From the NCBI RefSeq assembly GCF_002019645.1, contig NZ_KV917374.1:2926696-2990695 (forward strand): a DNA stretch of 64,000 nt, read 5' to 3'. This stretch comes from Litchfieldia alkalitelluris. Its GTDB lineage: Bacteria > Bacillota > Bacilli > Bacillales > Bacillaceae_L. The notes under the pieces are model-generated. The model did not search any database. It worked only from the letters and a program-made list of their open reading frames with translations, and was not told where the DNA came from. How positions within the stretch are numbered: position 1 is the first letter of the stretch; each line of letters opens with the position of its first letter. Below, piece by piece: positions 26,656-35,949 of the stretch. The position numbers were made by a program, and so were the translations under genes.

Positions 26656-27987
26656 TTGAAAAAGACAAACTTAATTAAACCAATATTAGATAAAGATTAT
26701 CCAATGATTAGCTATGGTTCTGGTGTATATCTTTATGATAGTTCAGGTAAAAAGTATCTTGATGGTTCCTCTGGAGCTGTTACAGCTAGTATTGGCCATG
26801 GTGTACCTGAAATCATACAAACTATGAATGAACAAGCAAACAAGGTGTCATTTATATACCGATCTCAATTCTCAAGTGAACCCGCCGAAACGTTAGCAAC
26901 GAAATTAGCGGAAATAACAAGTGAGCATTTTAATTGGACCTTTTTTGTTAACAGTGGATCTGAAGCAACTGAAACCGCTATGAAAATCGCAATTCAATAT
27001 TGGCAAGAAAAAGGATATCAAGGTAAAAATAAAATCATCTCACGCTGGATGAGTTATCATGGTATAACCCTTGGTGCATTATCAATGTCGGGTCATTCTG
27101 TTAGAAGGGCCCGCTTTGTTCCTCTATTAGAAGACTTCCCAACAATTAACCCACCTTATTGCTTTCGTTGTCCTTATCATTTAACCTATCCAACTTGCAA
27201 TACCCTTTGTGCACTTGAATTGGAGCAAGCCATTCAACGAATTGGGTCAGAACACATTGCTGCTTTTATTGCTGAGCCTATTATAGGTGCAGCAGGTGGT
27301 GGTATTGTTGCTCCAGAGGGTTATTTAAAAAAAATCCAAGAAATATGTGTAAAGAACAATATATTATTTATTGCTGATGAAGTAATGACAGGGATAGGAC
27401 GTACCGGAAAAATGTTTGGGATGGAGCACTGGGGTGTTCAGGCAGATATTGTGGCCTTAGGAAAAGGTATGAGTGCGGGCTATACACCAATTGCTGCAAC
27501 ACTTGTATCTGATAAAGTTATTGAGCCGATTCTTTCTGGGTCGAAACTAGTTATGAGTGGACATACGTATAGTGCCAATCCACAATCTTGTGCTACCTCA
27601 CTTGCTGTGATTAATTATATTGAAAATAATAACTTAGTAAAAAATGCAGAAATGATGGGTAATTATCTTTTTTCAAAATTAAAATTACTAGAAAAAAAGG
27701 TTACAAGTATAGGAGACATCCGTGGGAAGGGATTATTAATGGGAATTGAGTTTGTATCTGACCGAGATAACAAAGTACCCTTTAAAAGAGAAATTTCCTT
27801 AACCACTAAATTGATCGAAAGAGCACAGGAGAATGGTTTGTTATTGTACCCAGCAAATGCTGGAATTGAGGGTGTAGGTGGAGATGCTATCTTGGTTGCA
27901 CCGCCATTAACGATACAAGAAGCTGAAATTGATAAACTTGTTAGTTTACTAGAGAAAACACTTTTAGAGTTGGAACATACGCTCTAG
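26656..27987 (+). CDS. yodT: Class III aminotransferase, YodT-like
   Basis: The 443-residue PLP enzyme has the lysine motif VALGKGMSAGYTP and the FVNSGSEATETAMK phosphate-binding region. The TTG start follows AGGGGGA. Gene order (yodT, yodS, yodR, yodQ) identifies it with the B. subtilis kam/yod operon, where it is thought to transaminate a product of beta-lysine breakdown. The exact substrate is not proven. Confidence 0.9.
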   Translation: MKKTNLIKPILDKDYPMISYGSGVYLYDSSGKKYLDGSSGAVTASIGHGVPEIIQTMNEQANKVSFIYRSQFSSEPAETLATKLAEITSEHFNWTFFVNSGSEATETAMKIAIQYWQEKGYQGKNKIISRWMSYHGITLGALSMSGHSVRRARFVPLLEDFPTINPPYCFRCPYHLTYPTCNTLCALELEQAIQRIGSEHIAAFIAEPIIGAAGGGIVAPEGYLKKIQEICVKNNILFIADEVMTGIGRTGKMFGMEHWGVQADIVALGKGMSAGYTPIAATLVSDKVIEPILSGSKLVMSGHTYSANPQSCATSLAVINYIENNNLVKNAEMMGNYLFSKLKLLEKKVTSIGDIRGKGLLMGIEFVSDRDNKVPFKREISLTTKLIERAQENGLLLYPANAGIEGVGGDAILVAPPLTIQEAEIDKLVSLLEKTLLELEHTL

Positions 27988-28007
27988 AGATTCTAGGAGG
28001 GGAAAAT

Positions 28008-28709
28008 ATGAATGATAATCCCTATTCAAAAATGATTAGTTTAGAGGAAGCAGTATCATATATAACAGATGGTTGTACTTTAATGTACGGTGGATTTGGT
28101 GGAGTTGGAAGTCCTCCATCAATTATTGAAGAAATCATAGATAAAGAGATTTCGGAATTAATTTTAATAGGAAATGATGCAGGGTTTCCGGATATTGGTA
28201 TTGGAAGACTCATAAGTAAACACCGCGTGAAACATCTAATTGCGTCCCATATTGGCTCAAATCCAGTGGCTGGGAAGTTAATGAATGAAGGGAAGCTTGA
28301 AGTTGAATTTTCGCCACAAGGAACACTTGCTGAAAGAATAAGAGCGGGTGGTGTAGGAATAGGCGGTGTGTTAGTGGATATAGGAATTGATAATGAAATT
28401 GTTAATAATGGCAAGCAATTAATCACTACAAATAACGGAACATATATGATAGAAACTGCTTTAAAGTCAGATGTATCAATAGTATTTGCAAAAAAAGCAG
28501 ATCCGTTTGGAAATCTTATTTATGATAAAACCGCTCGAAATATGAATCCGCTTGTAGCTATGGCAGGTAATGTCACAATAGCTGAAGTAGAGGAAATCGT
28601 ACCACTAGGTGAATTAAATCCGGAGGAAATAATAACCCCTGGTATTTTTGTAGATAAGATTGTCGTTAGTAAAGGAGTGAATTGGAAGTGGGTATGGCAA
28701 AGGACATAA
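28008..28709 (+). CDS. yodS: CoA-transferase subunit A, YodS-like
   Basis: The 233-residue protein has the alpha-subunit pattern GCTLMYGGFGGVGSPPSII and GGVGIGGVL typical of 3-oxoacid CoA-transferase subunit A. It overlaps the start of the B subunit by about 20-28 bases and follows yodT by 20 bases with AGGAGG. The pair would activate a short acid formed in lysine/beta-lysine degradation. Confidence 0.92.
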   Translation: MNDNPYSKMISLEEAVSYITDGCTLMYGGFGGVGSPPSIIEEIIDKEISELILIGNDAGFPDIGIGRLISKHRVKHLIASHIGSNPVAGKLMNEGKLEVEFSPQGTLAERIRAGGVGIGGVLVDIGIDNEIVNNGKQLITTNNGTYMIETALKSDVSIVFAKKADPFGNLIYDKTARNMNPLVAMAGNVTIAEVEEIVPLGELNPEEIITPGIFVDKIVVSKGVNWKWVWQRT

Positions 28710-29347
28710 GAGAAAAAATTGCCAAACGAGCTGCTAAGGAAATTAAAGGTGGAGACATTGTAAATCTAGGAATAGGAATTCCCTCACTCGTTCCTAATTA
28801 TTTACCCAAGGACTTACCCGTAATGGTTCAGGCGGAAAATGGTGTTCTTGGAATCGGAGGAACTCCTGTTCAAGGTGATGAGAATGAAAACCTTTGTAAT
28901 GCGGCTGGATATCCGGTCTTAACGGTTAATGGGGCCTCTTATATGGATAGCGGAATTGCTTTCGGAATGATTCGAAAAGGACTTATTGATATTACCATTT
29001 TAGGATCTCTACAGGTTAGTCAGAATGGTGATTTAGCGAATTGGATTGTCCCGGGTAAGCGTGTGCCAGGAATGGGTGGGGCAATGGAATTAGCACAAAA
29101 AGCAAAGAAGGTAATTGTTGTTATGAGTCATGTTGATAAAGAAGGTTATCCAAAAATAGTCAAACATTGTATCTTACCGTTAACATCAGAAAAGTGTGTG
29201 GACTTAATTATCACGGATATGGCGGTAATAGAAGTAGAAGAAGCAGGCTTAAAATTAACTGAAGTTATGAAACCTTATAAAGTTGAAGATATTTTGAAAA
29301 ATACTGATGCGAATCTACTAATCTCAGATTCTTTAATACATTCTTGA
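28682..29347 (+). CDS. yodR: CoA-transferase subunit B, YodR-like
   Basis: The 221-residue protein carries the catalytic glutamate motif AENGVLGIGG and NGASYMDSGIAFGMIR. AAAGGAG at 28671-28677 could serve TTG 28682 or GTG 28688; both are inside yodS. It completes the heteromeric CoA-transferase. Confidence 0.93.
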   Translation: MEVGMAKDIREKIAKRAAKEIKGGDIVNLGIGIPSLVPNYLPKDLPVMVQAENGVLGIGGTPVQGDENENLCNAAGYPVLTVNGASYMDSGIAFGMIRKGLIDITILGSLQVSQNGDLANWIVPGKRVPGMGGAMELAQKAKKVIVVMSHVDKEGYPKIVKHCILPLTSEKCVDLIITDMAVIEVEEAGLKLTEVMKPYKVEDILKNTDANLLISDSLIHS

Positions 29348-29372
29348 TTTATTAAAAGGAGAGGATTATCTG

Positions 29373-30638
29373 ATGGATTACAAGTCTTCCATCCATAACT
29401 CGATCAAGAATAACCGTTTAAAAGGAATTAATTTATTAAAAAAATTAGTACTTGAAGAAAGTACTCAAGGAAAAGAAACCTCAGCTCAAGCAATCATTAT
29501 CGAAAAATGCAGAGAATTATCCCTTAAAATTGACATTTGGGAACCAGGCGGGAATCAACTTTTTAATCATTCTGCATTTGTATCTCCAAGAAGCAATTTT
29601 GCAGGAAGCCCGAATGTTGTGGCAGTCTTACAGGGAACAGGCGGTGGGCGGTCAATGATATTGAATGGGCATATCGATGTTGTCCCAGAAGGAAATCCTG
29701 ATCAGTGGAAGGAAGATCCCTATTCAGGGTTGATAAAGGATGGGAAATTATTTGGAAGAGGTTCAACTGATATGAAAGGCGGTAATGTGGCTCTCCTTCT
29801 CGCGATAGAAGCGATTATACAAACAGGAATAAAGCTAAAAGGAGATGTGATCTTTCAAAGTGTGATTGAGGAGGAAAGTGGGGGAGCAGGAACCTTGGCT
29901 GCAATATTAAGGGGTTATCAAGCAGATGGTGCGATTATCCCTGAACCGACAAATATGAGAATTTTTCCGAAACAACAGGGTTCTCTATGGTTTCGACTTT
30001 TTGTTCAAGGACGTTCAGCCCATGGTGGTACAAGATACGAAGGAGTAAGTGCTCTTGAGAAATCAATGATTGTTATAAAAGCAATCCTAGATTTAGAAAA
30101 AGAAAGAAACGAAAATATCACTGATCCACTATACCATGGTATTCCAATCCCAGTTCCAATTAATATAGGAACAATAAAAGGGGGTTCCTGGCCATCTTCT
30201 GTTCCTGATTCGATTGTTATGGAGGGGAGAATGGGTGTGATTCCTGAAGAAACAGTGGAACAAGCAAAGAATATGTTTGAGACTGCCCTAGGGCAAATTG
30301 GAGAAGAGGACAACTGGTTTGAGGAACATCCCATTGTTGTAGAATGGTGGGGGGCGAGGTGGATACCAGGAATGATAGCAGAAAACCACGAGTTATTAAC
30401 AAGCTTAAAAACAGCTTACAATCAAGTGTTAAATAAGGAACCTGTCATAGAAGCTTCTCCGTGGGGAACAGATGCAGGGTTATTGACACGGGTTGGGAAT
30501 ATACCTTCTGTTGTGTTTGGCCCTGGTACCACTGAAGTGGCCCATTTTCCAAATGAGTATATTGAATTAGAGCGTATGTTTGACTGTGCAGAAATCATCG
30601 CTCTTACATTAATTGATTGGTGTGGAGTATCTGATTGA
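29373..30638 (+). CDS. yodQ: M20 deacylase (ArgE/DapE type), YodQ-like
   Basis: The 421-residue protein has metal and catalytic motifs NGHIDVVPEG, STDMKGG, IEEESGG, PEPT and a C-terminal VAHFPNEYIE. The family removes N-acyl groups. In the kam operon it probably deacylates an acylated lysine-derived intermediate. A terminator follows directly, ending the yodT-S-R-Q unit. Confidence 0.9.
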   Translation: MDYKSSIHNSIKNNRLKGINLLKKLVLEESTQGKETSAQAIIIEKCRELSLKIDIWEPGGNQLFNHSAFVSPRSNFAGSPNVVAVLQGTGGGRSMILNGHIDVVPEGNPDQWKEDPYSGLIKDGKLFGRGSTDMKGGNVALLLAIEAIIQTGIKLKGDVIFQSVIEEESGGAGTLAAILRGYQADGAIIPEPTNMRIFPKQQGSLWFRLFVQGRSAHGGTRYEGVSALEKSMIVIKAILDLEKERNENITDPLYHGIPIPVPINIGTIKGGSWPSSVPDSIVMEGRMGVIPEETVEQAKNMFETALGQIGEEDNWFEEHPIVVEWWGARWIPGMIAENHELLTSLKTAYNQVLNKEPVIEASPWGTDAGLLTRVGNIPSVVFGPGTTEVAHFPNEYIELERMFDCAEIIALTLIDWCGVSD

Positions 30639-30656
30639 TAATAGACGATTTGTTGC

Positions 30657-30691
30657 AGCCTTTACAATTTTTAAAATTGTGAAGGCTTTTT
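30657..30691 (+). terminator. Terminator after yodQ
   Basis: AGCCTT.ACAATTTT pairs with AAAATTGT.AAGGCT, followed by T5. Confidence 0.85.
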
Positions 30692-30774
30692 AATGTTTGA
30701 ACTTCACATAATTATAGTCAGTATCGGTAATAATTTAAAGAACAGGTATTTGTTGGATAAAATGAGGTGCTTGG

Positions 30775-30990
30775 ATGGTTACTTTTTCTTTTATTTTGAT
30801 TATTGTTTCATTCTTTGGATTACTTGCAACAATAGACAGTTTCTTTTATGAAATTACGTTTTTACAATCATTAATGGAAAATATAGCACCAAAAGCTGAA
30901 ACAAGGAGATATCAAGTAACAACCTTTTTAATTTTAGGCTTTTTTTATAGTTGTTTTGTTGATTATCGTCTAAAGAAAAGTAAGCAATAG
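30775..30990 (+). CDS. Small two-helix protein, likely germinant receptor D subunit (71 aa)
   Basis: The ATG follows GAGGTG by 5 bases. The 71-residue product has two transmembrane helices (about 3-24 and 45-62) and a basic tail, like the small D subunits encoded with some Bacillus ger operons, which modulate receptor activity. It lies 21 bases before the gerB-type gene. Assignment rests on size, topology and position. Confidence 0.72.
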   Translation: MVTFSFILIIVSFFGLLATIDSFFYEITFLQSLMENIAPKAETRRYQVTTFLILGFFYSCFVDYRLKKSKQ

Positions 30991-31011
30991 TTATTAGTTA
31001 GAGAGGTACAA

Positions 31012-32130
31012 ATGATGATACCTAAGTTAACCGAAAAAATATCACTATGGCAGCTGTTTATTTTAATTTATGTTTTTGAAATAGGAAGTTCTGTTGTTGT
31101 TGATATCGGAAGTGATGCAAAACAAGATGCTTGGATTGCTATTTTATTAGCTACTGGTATAGGCGCAGTCACTATTGTTTTTTATCATTACCTATTAAAT
31201 AAAAAAGAGGGGAAAAACCTTTTTGAGCTCTTTGAATTTTGTTTTGGTAAGTATATAAGTAAAGTGTTTACCTTCGGATATATTATTTATTTTTTTTATA
31301 TCGCCTCTAGAGTTATGAGAGATTTTGGAGAATTACTTGTATCATCTATCTTTGAGAAAACACCTATCGAATTTATTTCTATTACAATTACACTCGTCAT
31401 TATATATCTTTTATATCTTGGAATTGAAGTTCTGGGTAGAACTTCTGAAATCTTCTTACCTTATGTTTTTTTCTTTTTAATCATGGTTGGTTTATTTATT
31501 TTATTTTCAGGTGAAATTCAATTTGAAAATTTACAACCCGTTCTTGCTGAGGGAATTGGTCCAGTGATAAAAGCAGTATTTCCACAGCTGATGACATTTC
31601 CTTTTGGAGAGGTTGTTGCATTTATGACGATTATTCCGTATGTTTCTTCCTTTAAACATGCCAAAAAGGTAAGTGTTGTTGCAATTTTATTTTCTGGACT
31701 GATGTTAACATACACAACTATTGTTTTAATAACAACTCTTGGAGCTGAAATGAAGGCACGAGCTACTTTTCCGCTTTTATCAGCAGCAAGGGAGATTTCA
31801 CTATTAAAATTTATTGAACGTGTTGATTTAATTGTTGTGTTCGTTGTGATGTTTGGAATTATTGTGAAGGTCAGTGTTTATTTTTTTGCTGGCTTAAAGG
31901 GCTTGGAACATCTCTTTTCAATTCCCTATCGAGCCTTTATCTTTCCAATGGGCACAATCATTGCATTTATTTCGATTGCGATTTCACATAATTTTGCTGA
32001 ACATATTGAAGAAGGTCTGGTATTTGTACCATATTACCTTCATCTTCCGTTTCAATATTTTATTCCGCTCTTACTTTTACCTTTCCTATTATGGAAGACG
32101 AGACAGAAAAATAAGAAGGTGAATAAATAA
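31012..32130 (+). CDS. Spore germination receptor B subunit (GerAB family)
   Basis: The 372-residue protein has ten predicted helices and the family opening KLTEKISLWQLFILIYVFEIGSS. B subunits are APC-superfamily transporters in the spore inner membrane that bind the germinant. Its stop overlaps the next start in TAATG, so translation is coupled. Confidence 0.92.
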   Translation: MMIPKLTEKISLWQLFILIYVFEIGSSVVVDIGSDAKQDAWIAILLATGIGAVTIVFYHYLLNKKEGKNLFELFEFCFGKYISKVFTFGYIIYFFYIASRVMRDFGELLVSSIFEKTPIEFISITITLVIIYLLYLGIEVLGRTSEIFLPYVFFFLIMVGLFILFSGEIQFENLQPVLAEGIGPVIKAVFPQLMTFPFGEVVAFMTIIPYVSSFKHAKKVSVVAILFSGLMLTYTTIVLITTLGAEMKARATFPLLSAAREISLLKFIERVDLIVVFVVMFGIIVKVSVYFFAGLKGLEHLFSIPYRAFIFPMGTIIAFISIAISHNFAEHIEEGLVFVPYYLHLPFQYFIPLLLLPFLLWKTRQKNKKVNK

Positions 32131-33728
32131 TGGATAATATGAACTCCTTTTTTAAAAGAAGAAAAAATAAACAAAGAGATAAAACAACGAGTGATGAAAT
32201 TGTCTCGGATGGAGATAAAAAGAAAATTTCAACAGACCTTGATGAAAATAAAAAATTCTTACAAAATGAATTTGGTCAATCATTAGACTTTAAACTCGAG
32301 GATGTTACTGTTGGAAACAAAAAAGGGTTTGTTTGTTATTTAGATACGATGATAGCAAAAAACAAGCTAACCGAACAGGTTTACCAACCAATTGAGGAAA
32401 TGAATAATGACGAAAACATCAACCTAACTAATGATACAATTGAAAAATATCGTAAAGACTTTTTTCCCGGCATTACATTTCATTATAGTAAAGAGAAAAA
32501 TGAATTAGTATGGAGTATACTTTCAGGCTATACAGCTTTAGTAATTGATGGTGTAACAACTTCGTTGGCATTAGAAGTGATTAATGAGGACAGGAGAGCA
32601 ATTGAGGAACCATCTACTCAAACAATAATTAGAGGACCTAAAGAGGGATTTACTGAGCTTTTAAATACTAACATCAGTCTTATTAGAAGAAGATTAAAAA
32701 ACCAAAATCTGCGTTTTGAGAACTTTGTAATTGGAAAAGATACTCGAACTTCTGTTGCATTAGGGTATGTGGATGGCATTATAAATAAAGATATATTGAG
32801 TGAATTGAAGAATAGATTAAACAAAATCGATGCATCATTAATCTTAGATTCAGGAAATATTGAGGAGTATATTGTTGATAAAACGTATACTCCTTTTCCA
32901 CTAACCTACAGTACAGAAAGACCGGATGCCATCACTTCTCAGCTTGTAGAGGGAAAGGCTATTCTTATTGTTGATGGTAGCCCGTTCGTACTATCTGTCC
33001 CAACAGTATTCACTGATTTTTTTCAGGCAAGCGAAGATCACTATATGCCGTTTTTTATGGGAACTTTTTTAAGAATGCTTCGCTATATTTCATTTATGGT
33101 AGCTCTTGTACTTCCTTCTTTATATGTTGCAATTACGACTTTTCATCATGAATTATTACCAACTGAATTGCTTATCAGTGTACAAGCGCAAAGAGAAGGA
33201 GTACCATTTCCGGCTGTTGTCGAGATTTTTATGATGGAATTAACCTTTGAAGTATTGCGAGAAGCTGGGATTAGGATGCCTAGAGCAGTAGGTCAAACTG
33301 TTTCAATTGTTGGTGCTCTAGTATTAGGACAAGCCGCCGTTGAAGCGGGATTAGTTTCTAATGTATTAGTAATTATCGTTGCTTTTACAGCCATTGCAAG
33401 TTTTGTTTCTCCAGTTTTTAATTTCTCAATCGCAACTAGATTATTAAGGTTTGTCCTCATTTTATTGGCTGCCTTTTTAGGCCTTTATGGTGTGTTATTG
33501 GGTCTTGTACTAATGGTTATCCATTTAACAAGTTTACGTTCATTTGGAATTCCATATTTAACACCCGTTGCTCCATTATTAGTTGAAGACCAAATGGATG
33601 TGTTTCTTCGTTTACCAATTTGGGCGAATAAAAGAAGACCTACGTATTTAAAACAAGAAGCGCCAGTTAAGAAAAAAAATTCAACCAATCCTTCTCCACC
33701 CAAACCGAATAAAGGTGATGAAAAATGA
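32130..33728 (+). CDS. Spore germination receptor A subunit (GerAA family)
   Basis: The 532-residue protein has a large hydrophilic N-terminal domain (about 1-310) with a very charged head, then several helices including the family block PLYVAITTFHHELLPTELL and the GerA-typical PFPAVVEIFMMEL. The A subunit forms the ion channel of the receptor. It overlaps the C gene by 4 bases (ATGA). Confidence 0.94.
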   Translation: MDNMNSFFKRRKNKQRDKTTSDEIVSDGDKKKISTDLDENKKFLQNEFGQSLDFKLEDVTVGNKKGFVCYLDTMIAKNKLTEQVYQPIEEMNNDENINLTNDTIEKYRKDFFPGITFHYSKEKNELVWSILSGYTALVIDGVTTSLALEVINEDRRAIEEPSTQTIIRGPKEGFTELLNTNISLIRRRLKNQNLRFENFVIGKDTRTSVALGYVDGIINKDILSELKNRLNKIDASLILDSGNIEEYIVDKTYTPFPLTYSTERPDAITSQLVEGKAILIVDGSPFVLSVPTVFTDFFQASEDHYMPFFMGTFLRMLRYISFMVALVLPSLYVAITTFHHELLPTELLISVQAQREGVPFPAVVEIFMMELTFEVLREAGIRMPRAVGQTVSIVGALVLGQAAVEAGLVSNVLVIIVAFTAIASFVSPVFNFSIATRLLRFVLILLAAFLGLYGVLLGLVLMVIHLTSLRSFGIPYLTPVAPLLVEDQMDVFLRLPIWANKRRPTYLKQEAPVKKKNSTNPSPPKPNKGDEK

Positions 33729-34939
33729 AAAAAGCTACGTTAATATTTCTGGTTTTTTCAATGCTGTCGGGATTAGCTGGATGTTGGGATAGTAAAGAGT
33801 TAAATGAAGTCTCAATTGTTACAGGTATGGCGATTGAAAAGGGAGAAGACGCAAAGTATAAGTTATCAGCTGAGGTGATTAATGCTTCTGAATTTGCTCA
33901 TAACGGTGGTATGGGAGATGCTCCATCCATTGTGTATCAACTAGAAGGTAACTCAATTTCTGAATTGGCAGATAAGCTTAATAAAGGTTTTACCCGAAAG
34001 TTAATCTACTCACATACTCGTGTGATTGTAATTGACGAAGATTTAGCCCGAGAAGGGATATTTGGATTCTTTGATTTTCTTGAAAGAAGTGGCGAGATTC
34101 GAAATGATTTTAATATCTTAATTTCAAAAGGTGTGAAAGCGTCTGATGTTATTAAGACAACTTATCCTTCTAAAAAGAGTCCATCAATGAAAATCAATAG
34201 TCAAGCTGAAACGTTCCAAGAAGAATGGGGGGGAGATCCGCGGTTAAGATTGACTGATTTTATCGAGGCGTTTATGTCAAAAGGGAGACAACCTGTTGCT
34301 ACAGCAATCACTATTCAAGGTGATCCCAAAAAAGGGAGCAGTGCAGAAAATAATAAAAACCTAACCCCTGAAGCACTGGTTGTTTTTGATGGCATGGCAA
34401 TTTTTAAAGATGATAAACTGCAAGGTTATTTATCCGTTGAAGATACAAGAAATTTCCTCTTTGTAAAAAATTTAGAGCAAACAACCGTAACAGTCCCTTG
34501 TTCAGACAAAGAAGAAGATAAAGATAAATATCTCGATTTAAGAATTACCCACTCACATCCTATTAGAAACGTTGTTTATAAAGGAGATACCCCAGAAATA
34601 AACATAACAATTAAGGCCGAAGCGAACCTTCAAGGGACGCAATGCAAAGATCCTTTAACTAAAATTGACACTTATAAGAAGTTTGAAAAAAACTTATCAG
34701 ATTTTATTGAGAATGAAGTAGAAGGAACTATTAAGAAAGTGCAAGAAGATTTTCAAGTTGACATATTTGGATTTGGTGAAGACTTGCGTCGAAGCAATTA
34801 TAAAAAGTTTAAAGAAGTTGAAAAAAATTGGGATGAAGAGTTTTCAAGGGCAAAAATAAATGTAAATGCACATGGATTTTTAAGAAGGTCTGGCATAAGA
34901 AATGACAGCTTTTTAACGGAACTTGAAAAGGAGGGTTAA
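33725..34939 (+). CDS. Spore germination receptor C subunit lipoprotein (GerAC family)
   Basis: The 404-residue protein has a signal peptide with lipobox LAGC (Cys20) followed by WDSKELNEVSIVTGMAIE, the canonical GerAC start. The C-terminal domain matches Ger(x)C. It is anchored by lipid to the spore inner membrane. The operon order D-B-A-C differs from the common A-B-C. Confidence 0.94.
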   Translation: MKKATLIFLVFSMLSGLAGCWDSKELNEVSIVTGMAIEKGEDAKYKLSAEVINASEFAHNGGMGDAPSIVYQLEGNSISELADKLNKGFTRKLIYSHTRVIVIDEDLAREGIFGFFDFLERSGEIRNDFNILISKGVKASDVIKTTYPSKKSPSMKINSQAETFQEEWGGDPRLRLTDFIEAFMSKGRQPVATAITIQGDPKKGSSAENNKNLTPEALVVFDGMAIFKDDKLQGYLSVEDTRNFLFVKNLEQTTVTVPCSDKEEDKDKYLDLRITHSHPIRNVVYKGDTPEINITIKAEANLQGTQCKDPLTKIDTYKKFEKNLSDFIENEVEGTIKKVQEDFQVDIFGFGEDLRRSNYKKFKEVEKNWDEEFSRAKINVNAHGFLRRSGIRNDSFLTELEKEG

Positions 34940-34958
34940 CTACTCTCCTTTTGTTTTT
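34926..34958 (+). terminator. Terminator of the ger operon
   Basis: AAAAGGAG (34926-34933) pairs with CTCCTTTT (34945-34952), followed by GTTTTT. It spans the gerC stop codon. Confidence 0.78.
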
Positions 34959-35030
34959 CCAAAAAAAAGAATAACAAGTAACCATGAAAAATAACATATA
35001 GTAATGTTGTTTATGATATGAGGTGATTAT

Positions 35031-35912
35031 TTGGTTGATCGATTTTACGAAAACAAAATATATAAGTTATCAAATGGGACTCTTAATGTTACTTTAGATT
35101 ATTTTAATAAGCGATTAAGAATTGATGAGTACCTTGGAGATATTCAACAGCTTAATTTGAAGGTCGATGAAATACTTAAGCTAAATACCTTCGAAAAGAT
35201 AATTTGGTATATAAGAAAGGATCATGTAGAGCGTTTTATATCCAAAGGTTATACACTTGAAGCCATCATAACTCAATACTTTAATGGAAGTGAGGCTTAT
35301 ATTGTTACAAAATATATGACTGAACAAAGAAGAAACAGTCAACATTGGGTTAAAGAAGATCATATAATATCGGATATTGCAAATACAACAAACTTCAAGA
35401 CTCCCTTAAAACTATCTCCTGAATTTACAATTCACCGCGCTTCAGAGCATGATGCCGAAAAATTGTCACATTTGTATAAAGATGTTTTTGAAATTTATCC
35501 AACTCCATTAAATTCTAAAACCTATATTAAAAAAATAATCAGGGAGAATTCTATATTTTACTATATAAAAAAGGAAGATGAAATTGTAAGCGCTGCTTCT
35601 GCTGATGTTAATTACCAATACAACAATGCTGAATTAACCGACTGCGCCACACTACCATCTTATAGAAAGCATGGGTTTATGAAAATCCTATTACAAAAAT
35701 TAGAGAAAGAGTTAATCAAACAATCCATTTTCTACCCCTACTCTATAGCAAGATCTCTTTCTTATGGAATGAACTCATGTTTTTACCAACTAGGTTATAA
35801 ATACTCAGGTAGACTTGTGAATAACTGTTATATTTTCGATAAGCTAGAGGATATGAATGTTTGGGTAAAGGATTTAACTCCTTCTGCCGAGAATTCGGCA
35901 GGAGATGCTTGA
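35031..35912 (+). CDS. yodP: GNAT acetyltransferase, YodP-like (beta-lysine N-acetyltransferase)
   Basis: The 293-residue protein has a GNAT domain in its second half (residues about 135-270, with SHLYKDVFEIYPTPL and ATLPSYRKHGFMKILL as the acetyl-CoA site). The TTG start follows GAGGTG. AblB/YodP enzymes acetylate the epsilon amino group of beta-lysine made by KamA. Here it is cut off from yodQ by the ger operon. Confidence 0.87.
   Translation: MVDRFYENKIYKLSNGTLNVTLDYFNKRLRIDEYLGDIQQLNLKVDEILKLNTFEKIIWYIRKDHVERFISKGYTLEAIITQYFNGSEAYIVTKYMTEQRRNSQHWVKEDHIISDIANTTNFKTPLKLSPEFTIHRASEHDAEKLSHLYKDVFEIYPTPLNSKTYIKKIIRENSIFYYIKKEDEIVSAASADVNYQYNNAELTDCATLPSYRKHGFMKILLQKLEKELIKQSIFYPYSIARSLSYGMNSCFYQLGYKYSGRLVNNCYIFDKLEDMNVWVKDLTPSAENSAGDA
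35884..35901. other. Perfect GC-rich hairpin at the end of yodP
   Basis: CTGCCGA pairs with TCGGCAG across a 4-base loop GAAT, 11 bases before the yodP stop. CTCC upstream and GGAG downstream can extend it. No T-run follows, so it is not a standard terminator; it might slow readthrough into the regulator gene. Confidence 0.5.
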
Positions 35913-35949
35913 AATTGAGCGTGATTAACTAAAGAAGGATGAATGTGAG

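Noticed and set aside
34995-35003. CATATAGTA upstream of yodP, matching a sigma-K or sigma-E -10
   Set aside because: No -35 element is at the proper distance, so a promoter call is not supported.
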